A stretch of DNA of 5,318 bases from Streptomyces sp. NRRL S-31. Its GTDB lineage: Bacteria > Actinomycetota > Actinomycetes > Streptomycetales > Streptomycetaceae. The notes below the pieces were generated by a model. The model did not search any database, was not told the DNA's origin, and saw nothing but the letters and a program-made list of their open reading frames with translations. This document shows, in pieces, positions 1-3,982 of the stretch. Location: positions 1 through 5,318 of the forward strand of contig NZ_JOCB01000177.1 of NCBI RefSeq assembly GCF_000718775.1, given 5' to 3'. How positions within the stretch are numbered: position 1 is the first letter of the stretch; every line of letters begins with the position of its first letter. Position numbers and translations under genes: made by a program.

Positions 1-1188
1 GTCCAGGCCCGCCGCAGCCTGCGCGCGGTCCTGGACACCACCACACCCGCCACCCCGGCCGCCGACCGGGACGAACTCACCCTGCTGCACGCGGCGTTCG
101 CCCTGCTCACCGGCGACCGCGACCCGGCCGCCGCCCTCCCGGACGGTGCCGCCGTCCCCGACCCGGTACGCCGGGCGCGCTCGCTGTGGCTCTGCGCGTA
201 CGGTCTGTTCAGCGCGGGTGCCGCCGACAGCGACGAGCTGAACGACCGGGCGCTGACGCTGTTCACCGCCGCGGGCGACCAGTGGGGCACCGCCGCCGCG
301 CTCGGGCTGCGGGCCATGCTCGCGCTGATCCGCGGCGACCTCGCCGGACTGGGCCGGGACGGGCTGCGCGGCGCCGCGCTCTTCCGCGAGGTGGGCGACC
401 GCTGGGGCGAACTCCAGACGGTGTCGCCGCTCGCCGCCCTGGCGGAGATCAAGGGCGAGTACGAGGAGGCGGAGAACCGCCAGTACGAGGGGCTGCGGAT
501 CGCGCGCGAACTGGGCCTGGCGGCCGAGGTGTCGGCCCGGCTCTCCGGGCTGGGCCGCCTCGCGCTGCTGGCCCGCGACTGGGACCGCGCCCGCGACCTG
601 CACGAACAGGCCCGGCGCAGCGCCGCCGAACAGGGCTACAAGTACGGCGAGATCCACGCCGAGATGGGCCTCGCGCTCGGCGCCCGCCGCTCCGGCGACC
701 TGGACGCCGCCGAGGCCCACCTGCGCCATCTGCGCGACGGCTACGCGGACGTGTCCTCCCGCGCGGGCGACCACCTGGTCCTGGCCGAGCTGGGCTTCGT
801 CGCCGAACTGCGCGGCGACGCCGAAGGGGCCGCGGCCCACCATCTGCGCGGGCTGGAGGTGGCCCGCGCCCTCGGCGAGCCGCGCGCCCTCGCGCTGTCC
901 CTGGAGGGGCTGGCCGGTGCGGCGGCCCTGCGGGACAGCGGGCCCGCCGCCGGCTGCGCGGCCCTGCTGCTCGGCGCCGCCGACGCGGCCCGCCGCAGCG
1001 TGGGCGCACCGCTGCCGCCGGCCGAGCGCGCCGACGTGGACCGGATCACCCGGGCCGCCCGTGCCGCCCTCGGCGACGCCGCCTTCGCCCGCTCCTTCGC
1101 CCACGGCGGCCGTCTGACCCCGGACGAGGCGCTGCGCGAGGCCGACCCGGTCCTCGGCGCGCTCACCGGGGGCGGACGGCACGGCTGA
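1..1188 (+). CDS. C-terminal part of a BTAD/AfsR-like TPR transcriptional regulator (5' truncated by window)
   Basis: The frame is open from base 1 and ends at TGA 1186-1188, giving 395 visible residues; the true start lies off the left edge. The visible part is almost wholly alpha-helical, Ala/Leu/Arg/Glu-rich helix pairs with TPR character, for example [20 protein letters not shown] (about residues 151-170), [20 protein letters not shown] (about 191-210), [13 protein letters not shown] and [25 protein letters not shown] units. The end carries the closing signature of Streptomyces BTAD or LuxR/ATPase-type regulators: [20 protein letters not shown], then [28 protein letters not shown] and DEALREA. 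In that family an N-terminal DNA-binding and BTAD region or an NTPase module precedes such TPRs, and the protein is a cytoplasmic activator, often of secondary metabolism. None of those N-terminal parts is visible here, so the subtype (SARP, AfsR-like or LAL) cannot be decided. The internal ATG at 316 is not needed as a start, because coding character continues upstream of it. Confidence 0.85.
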   Translation, partial: VQARRSLRAVLDTTTPATPAADRDELTLLHAAFALLTGDRDPAAALPDGAAVPDPVRRARSLWLCAYGLFSAGAADSDELNDRALTLFTAAGDQWGTAAALGLRAMLALIRGDLAGLGRDGLRGAALFREVGDRWGELQTVSPLAALAEIKGEYEEAENRQYEGLRIARELGLAAEVSARLSGLGRLALLARDWDRARDLHEQARRSAAEQGYKYGEIHAEMGLALGARRSGDLDAAEAHLRHLRDGYADVSSRAGDHLVLAELGFVAELRGDAEGAAAHHLRGLEVARALGEPRALALSLEGLAGAAALRDSGPAAGCAALLLGAADAARRSVGAPLPPAERADVDRITRAARAALGDAAFARSFAHGGRLTPDEALREADPVLGALTGGGRHG

Positions 1189-1195
1189 CCGGGAT

Positions 1196-1348
1196 CGAGG
1201 ACGTGATGGCGACGCCGCGGGTGAAGTCGGCCCGCGGCACGCCGGTCGCCCGGCGGTAGCGGCGGTTGTCGGTCTGCGCGCCGACCAGTGCCTCGGAGTT
1301 GGTGCGAGTCAGGTGGCCGAGCCGGCCGGACAGGCAGGGCAGCTGGCC
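1196..1348 (-). pseudogene. Remnant of a GMC (cholesterol-oxidase-like) oxidoreductase
   Basis: Read on the minus strand, this stretch encodes about 51 residues that look like an internal piece of the FAD-dependent GMC oxidoreductases common in Streptomyces. The recognisable blocks in order are QLPCLSGRLGHLTRTNSEAL (about 1345-1286), then VGAQTDNRRYRR, then PRADFTRGVAITSSI ending near 1196. In intact relatives as I remember them, the RTNSE block lies in the substrate/FAD-binding core, and the ITSS(I/V) block runs on into an HPD..THIEPVRYG segment. Here that continuation is missing: the match stops at ATC 1196-1198 and the next minus-strand bases are the end of the regulator gene. Upstream on the minus strand (above 1348) the similarity fades; a weak echo may reach about 1410 if frameshifts are allowed. 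A full-length enzyme has several hundred residues, so this is a relic with no expected activity. The minus-strand reading frame runs from 1606 to 1163, but its first 86 residues look like random high-GC translation. Confidence 0.72.
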
Positions 1349-1614
1349 GCGCCGGGCGCAGACCCGGCCCGGCCGCTTCCCGGGCGGGTTCCGGGTGCGT
1401 ACCGGGCACGCGCCGCGAACCTCGGTGATCCGCCACCATCGCGCCGGGGGCCGGGCCATCATGGAGCCACGGGCAGTCGGCCGGGACCCTCGGGACCGGC
1501 GGCCGTACGGCGGTGCCGCCGCGCCGCCGGTCCCGCGCCGCCCCGGCCCCCGACGGCCCGCCGCACGGACCGCGTTCGTCCACCGGGGCCACCCCGGCAG
1601 GGCCACCCCGGCCC
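1349..1614. other. Non-coding spacer upstream of the toxin-antitoxin operon
   Basis: No convincing gene is seen on either strand. Open frames cross it, but their translations are Arg/Pro/Gly-rich runs with no family resemblance, as expected of GC-rich non-coding DNA. No canonical -35/-10 pair stands out, although the promoter for the operon at 1630 presumably lies here. Near its right end is a 13-base direct repeat, GGGCCACCCCGGC (1586-1598 and 1600-1612). Confidence 0.5.
1586..1612. repeat. Two tandem 13-base repeats just upstream of the operon's ribosome binding site
   Basis: The unit GGGCCACCCCGGC occurs at 1586-1598 and 1600-1612, a 14-base period separated by one base. Each copy holds an inverted core (GGG/CCA/CCC). 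The second copy ends 3 bases before the ribosome binding site of the antitoxin-like gene. Placement would suit an operator or a leader RNA structure, but in DNA this GC-rich short repeats also arise by chance. Confidence 0.45.
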
Positions 1615-1624
1615 GGAAGAGGAG
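1615..1624 (+). promoter_or_regulatory. Ribosome binding site that fixes the antitoxin-like start
   Basis: GGAAGAGGAG lies 5 bases before ATG 1630. It selects that ATG over the in-frame ATG at 1513, whose extra 39 residues are a Pro/Arg-rich run without family character. Confidence 0.7.
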
Positions 1625-1629
1625 ACCGC

Positions 1630-2328
1630 ATGACCCCCGGTGACGGCGCGGACAGCGGGACGAGGGTGCTCGGTCTCATCGAGGAACACCTCGACGGCAT
1701 CCGCGCCCACCTGACCGACGAGCAGTACCAGCTCCTGCTCACCCGCCTGCGCGCGCTCGCCGGCACCCCGCCGGACGACGCCAGGGCCGTCCGCCGGGCC
1801 TTGCAGGGCGTACGGCTCTGCCTGGTGGCGCTGCCGTTCGACCACCCGCTCCGGCAGGCCGTGGACTCCGTCCGGCTCGCCGGCCCCGCGTCCGCCGGCG
1901 GACCGGTCGTCCTGCGGACACGGGAGCTGCTGGCCCGGCTCACGGCCGGCCCGCCGCCGCCCCCCGACACCGCGGCCGTCATCGCCGCCGTCGAACACCG
2001 GCTCCGCCACGCGCCCGCCCTCTCGGCCACCGAGGTCCGCGCCCGGTACCGGGGCTCGCCGCCACCGCCCGAACTGATCCGGCTCGCCGACCCCGACCAC
2101 GGCGACCGCTACCCGGAGTTCCAGTTCCCGCCCGGGGGCGGCACACCGTACGAGGTCGTCCTGGAGGTCAACCGGGTGCTGCTCGCCGACGCCGACCCGT
2201 GGGGCGCGGCCGACTGGTGGCTGAGCGGCAACGCCTGGCTGGGCGGCGGGCCGCCCGCCGCCCTCCTCGGCGTCCGGCCGGACCGCGAACTGGTGGGCGC
2301 GGCCGTGGCTTTGGTGGAGGGCGACTGA
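1630..2328 (+). CDS. Putative antitoxin of a RES-type toxin-antitoxin pair (Xre/MbcA/ParS-like toxin-binding C-terminus)
   Basis: This encodes a 232-residue protein. The C-terminal part (about 160-232) looks like the toxin-binding domain of MbcA/ParS/Xre-type antitoxins: RYPEFQF (160-166), then a helix with NRVLLADADPWGAADWW (181-197), then LSGNAWLGGGPPAALLG (198-214), which matches the family pattern of a Trp-rich helix followed by N..LGG..P..LL. Canonical members have a helix-turn-helix before the FQF block. Here the equivalent place holds SATEVRARYRGSPPPPELI (132-150), where a Pro run seems to replace the recognition helix. The N-terminal half (11-86) is helical (VLGLIEEHLDGIRAHLTDEQ onward, then LPFDHPLRQAVDSVRLA) and I do not recognise it. 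Residues 107-112 are a Pro linker. The TGA shares one base with the ATG of the RES gene, so the two are probably translationally coupled. In characterised systems the antitoxin binds and blocks the RES enzyme. Assignment rests on the C-terminal motif and the partner; direct DNA binding is doubtful. Confidence 0.75.
   Translation: MTPGDGADSGTRVLGLIEEHLDGIRAHLTDEQYQLLLTRLRALAGTPPDDARAVRRALQGVRLCLVALPFDHPLRQAVDSVRLAGPASAGGPVVLRTRELLARLTAGPPPPPDTAAVIAAVEHRLRHAPALSATEVRARYRGSPPPPELIRLADPDHGDRYPEFQFPPGGGTPYEVVLEVNRVLLADADPWGAADWWLSGNAWLGGGPPAALLGVRPDRELVGAAVALVEGD
2313..2321 (+). promoter_or_regulatory. Ribosome binding site of the RES gene inside the upstream gene
   Basis: GGTGGAGGG lies within the last codons of the antitoxin-like gene, 6 bases before ATG 2328. 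Together with the TGATG stop/start junction (2326-2330) it decides the RES start and implies coupled translation, which would keep toxin output tied to antitoxin synthesis. Confidence 0.7.
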
Positions 2329-3005
2329 TGCGCGAGGAGACCCCGTCGCCCTCCGTGTACCGCTTCCGGCCGCACTGGGAGGTGCTGCCCGCCGGCACCC
2401 AGCTGTGGCGGCTGCACGCGTCCCGCTTCGCCGCCGGGCAGTTCAAGCCGTTCGACCCGGACGACCCCGCGCCCGGCCGCTTCCACGGCACGCCCGAGGA
2501 CCCGTACCCCTGTCTGTACGCGGCGACGGACCCGGAGACCGCTCTCGCCGAGACGCTGCTGCGCTCGGTCCGCTTCGACCCGGCGACCAGCATGCGCCTG
2601 ATCCCCTGGGCCTCGGTGCGGGGCAGGTCGCTGAACGCGGTCCGCACCCGGCGGGAGCTGAGACTGGTCTCCCTGTGCTCCGGCGCGGCCCTCGCCGCCG
2701 TCTGCCAGGACCACCTGCTGCTGGAGAACGAGGGGCCGGAGCACTACGCGCGCACCCGGCGCTGGGCGCGGGAGATCCGGGCCCAGGCTCCCGACGCCGC
2801 GGGCCTGGTCTGGGGTTCGAAACGGAATCCGTCCCGGCGGGCCCTGGTGCTCTTCGGCGACCGCCTCGCCGGCCCCGCGGGCGGACCGCTCGAAGCCCTG
2901 CCGTACCGCAGCATCGCGGACCTCGGCTCCCCGGACGGCATCAAGGAGGCCAACCAGCTCCTGGAACCGCTCCGCTCGGCGATCAGGGAGCCGCTGCACC
3001 GCTGA
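2328..3005 (+). CDS. RES-domain protein, probable NAD+-degrading toxin
   Basis: This encodes a 225-residue protein carrying a RES domain over about residues 22-200. The blocks visible in order are GTQLWRLHASRF (23-34, with the family Arg at 28), GRFHG (50-54), CLYAATDPETALAETLLRSV (62-81, Tyr 64 and Glu 75), a middle helical stretch ending HYARTRRWAREIRAQ (139-153), and GLVWGSKRNPSRRALVLFGD (159-178, Ser 164 or Ser 169). The spaced Arg, Glu and Ser are the residues that name the family. Characterised RES toxins such as MbcT of Mycobacterium tuberculosis consume cellular NAD+, by phosphorolysis or hydrolysis, and are held inactive by their antitoxin. There is no signal peptide or membrane segment, so a cytoplasmic protein is expected. 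The start shares one base with the stop of the antitoxin-like gene. The frame extends upstream to an ATG at 2199, but that stretch is a shadow of the upstream gene. NAD+ as substrate and toxicity are inferred from the family and gene order. Confidence 0.85.
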   Translation: MREETPSPSVYRFRPHWEVLPAGTQLWRLHASRFAAGQFKPFDPDDPAPGRFHGTPEDPYPCLYAATDPETALAETLLRSVRFDPATSMRLIPWASVRGRSLNAVRTRRELRLVSLCSGAALAAVCQDHLLLENEGPEHYARTRRWAREIRAQAPDAAGLVWGSKRNPSRRALVLFGDRLAGPAGGPLEALPYRSIADLGSPDGIKEANQLLEPLRSAIREPLHR

Positions 3006-3030
3006 GCGCAGCGCGCCCGCCCACACGGAA

Positions 3031-3074
3031 GAGACCCCCTCTCACCCGCGATACCGCAGGTCAGAGGGGGTCTC
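3031..3074 (-). terminator. Strong hairpin terminator downstream of tRNA-Ala, also placed to end the RES operon
   Basis: GAGACCCCCTCT (3031-3042) and AGAGGGGGTCTC (3063-3074) form a perfect 12-bp stem. The 20-base loop can pair further (ACC 3044-3046 with GGT 3059-3061; GCG 3048-3050 with CGC 3055-3057, read antiparallel with the interior mismatch at 3047/3058). It starts 7 bases past the 3' end of the mature tRNA and 25 bases after the RES stop codon, between two convergent units, so it can act in both directions. There is no U tract on either side, which is common for actinomycete terminators. Confidence 0.75.
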
Positions 3075-3081
3075 CTGAGAG

Positions 3082-3154
3082 TGGAGCCTAGGGGAGTCGA
3101 ACCCCTGACATCCGCCATGCAAAGACGGCGCTCTACCAACTGAGCTAAGGCCCC
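3082..3154 (-). tRNA. tRNA-Ala (anticodon TGC)
   Basis: On the minus strand this 73-base gene folds as a standard cloverleaf. The acceptor stem is GGGGCCT with AGGCTCC (one G-T pair) and discriminator A. The D arm contains AGCTCAGTTGGTAGAGC. The anticodon stem CCGTC/GGCGG encloses the loop TTTGCAT, giving anticodon TGC (Ala). The T arm is AGGGGTTCGACTCCCCT. No CCA is encoded: the bases after the discriminator are CTC, so the CCA tail must be added after transcription, as for many actinomycete tRNAs. A 5' leader of some tens of bases and a hairpin terminator frame it. Confidence 0.96.
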
Positions 3155-3205
3155 GTACGACGCACGCCGGCCGGACCGTACGGACTCCGGCGGGTGCCGC
3201 AGACC

Positions 3206-3236
3206 AGAGTACCGGGTCACCCCCCGTATCCCGCAA
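3206..3236 (-). promoter_or_regulatory. Candidate promoter of tRNA-Ala
   Basis: On the minus strand, TTGCGG (3236-3231) could be a -35 and TACTCT (3211-3206) a -10, about 50 bases before the tRNA. The 19-base spacer is longer than the usual 17-18, so this is a weak call. It is the best pair visible in the gap. Confidence 0.3.
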
Positions 3237-3271
3237 AAAGATTGGGGGTCCCCGCGGATGACCACTCTCCG

Positions 3272-3277
3272 TAAGAT
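3272..3277 (+). promoter_or_regulatory. Candidate -10 element for the Xre-like regulator gene
   Basis: TAAGAT fits the TANNNT form of a -10 box and lies 60 bases upstream of ATG 3338. No good -35 is found at the right distance (TTGGGG at 3242-3247 is too far), so the promoter would need an activator or a different sigma factor, or the call is wrong. Confidence 0.25.
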
Positions 3278-3286
3278 GCTCGACGT

Positions 3287-3310
3287 GGTTCGCTGTCGCG
3301 AACCGCGGTT
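3287..3310. promoter_or_regulatory. Nested palindromes, possible operator of the Xre-like gene
   Basis: GGTTCGC (3287-3293) and GCGAACC (3298-3304) form a perfect inverted repeat with a 4-base spacer. It overlaps a second perfect palindrome, AACCGCGGTT (3301-3310). Both lie just downstream of the candidate -10 and 27-50 bases before the start codon of a DNA-binding protein. That position suits repression at or after the transcription start, most simply autoregulation. Binding is an inference. Confidence 0.45.
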
Positions 3311-3337
3311 TGTCAGGGGAAGCGATGGGGAGACGCA

Positions 3338-3886
3338 ATGGACGCCGCACAGCAGGAAGCCACCGCCAGAGCGCGGGAGCTCCAGCGGAACTGGTACGGG
3401 GAGCCGCTGGGCACGCTCTTCCGTAAGCTCATCGACGATCTCGGGCTGAACCAGGCGCGGCTCGCGGCGGTCCTCGGCCTGTCCGCTCCGATGCTCTCGC
3501 AGCTGATGAGCGGCCAGCGTGCCAAGATCGGCAATCCCGCGGTGGTCCAGCGGGTACAGCTGCTCCAGGACCTGGCGTCCCAGGTCGCGGACGGCAGTGT
3601 CAGCGCCGCCGAGGCGACCGAGCGCATGGACGAGATCAAGAAATCGCAAGGGGGCTCCGTGCTCAGCAACACCACCCAGACCACGGGCAGCTCGGGCGCG
3701 CCCACGGTCAAGCGCGTGGTCCGGGAGATCCAGTCGCTGCTCCGCTCGGTCGCCGCCGCGGGCGACATCATCGACGCCGCGGACAGCCTCGCGCCGAGCC
3801 ACCCCGAACTCGCGGAGTTCCTCCGTGTCTACGGCGCCGGCCGCACCTCCGACGCCGTCACGCACTACCAGTCCCACCAGAACTGA
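3338..3886 (+). CDS. Xre-like helix-turn-helix DNA-binding protein
   Basis: This encodes a 182-residue protein. ATG 3338 is chosen because GGGGAG (3327-3332) lies 5 bases upstream. Residues about 24-66 form an Xre-like HTH: LGTLFRKLIDDLGLNQARLA, then AVLGLSAPMLSQLMSGQRAK, where LNQARLAAVLGLS gives helix 2 and the turn, and APMLSQLMSGQR the recognition helix. Residues 70-103 are a charged, possibly coiled helix (VQLLQDLASQVADG, then AEATERMDEIKKS). A low-complexity Thr/Ser/Gln linker follows at 108-123 (SVLSNTTQTTGSSGAP). The C-terminal part (124-182) is a helical region that may mediate oligomerisation (VKRVVREIQSLLRSVAAAGD, HPELAEFLRVYG). There is no transmembrane segment. The next gene, in the same direction 96 bases on, is a Ser/Thr kinase, so the protein may be its target or may regulate it; the Thr/Ser linker is an obvious candidate site. 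I know similar proteins as conserved Streptomyces DNA-binding proteins without an established function. Confidence 0.85.
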   Translation: MDAAQQEATARARELQRNWYGEPLGTLFRKLIDDLGLNQARLAAVLGLSAPMLSQLMSGQRAKIGNPAVVQRVQLLQDLASQVADGSVSAAEATERMDEIKKSQGGSVLSNTTQTTGSSGAPTVKRVVREIQSLLRSVAAAGDIIDAADSLAPSHPELAEFLRVYGAGRTSDAVTHYQSHQN

Positions 3887-3892
3887 ACCACG

Positions 3893-3923
3893 GGCCGGTC
3901 CACCGGAGGGGGCCGGACCGGCC
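3893..3923 (+). terminator. GC-rich hairpin between the Xre-like gene and the kinase
   Basis: GGCCGGTCC (3893-3901) and GGACCGGCC (3915-3923) make a perfect 9-bp stem with a 13-base loop, beginning 6 bases after the stop codon. There is no U tract. It may end or attenuate transcription into the kinase gene, or protect the upstream mRNA. Confidence 0.5.
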
Positions 3924-3960
3924 GGGGCACGTAGTTTCACCCACGGGGCTTCACGGGGCC

Positions 3961-3970
3961 AGGAGGAGGG
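3961..3970 (+). promoter_or_regulatory. Ribosome binding site of the kinase gene, unusually far from the start
   Basis: AGGAGGAGGG (with the next G) is a strong Shine-Dalgarno run, but its last base is 12 bases from ATG 3983, longer than the usual 5-9. No ATG, GTG or TTG lies closer in frame, and an in-frame TAG at 3932-3934 blocks any start further up, so ATG 3983 stands. Confidence 0.55.
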
Positions 3971-3982
3971 GCGGCGGCTGCG

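Noticed and set aside
1214..1238. Perfect 8-bp inverted repeat (GCCGCGGG / CCCGCGGC, 9-base loop) shortly after the regulator's stop, a possible terminator
   Set aside because: It lies inside the GMC remnant and is explained by the codons of the PRADFTRGV block, so it was not made as a terminator; it might still act as one by chance.
1163..1606. Minus-strand 147-residue open frame as a full gene
   Set aside because: Only the part from about residue 87 on resembles a known family, the N-terminal part is Arg/Pro/Gly noise, no good ribosome binding site was seen, and the end overlaps the regulator gene. It is treated as a pseudogene fragment.
741..2030. Long minus-strand open frame (429 residues)
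   Set aside because: It overlaps the regulator and antitoxin-like genes, has Arg/Ser/Ala/Pro composition and no recognisable domain; it is a high-GC shadow frame.
3031..3074. Palindromic repeat as a possible CRISPR or mobile-element end
   Set aside because: It occurs once, has a plain hairpin form and is placed immediately past the tRNA 3' end, so a terminator explains it.
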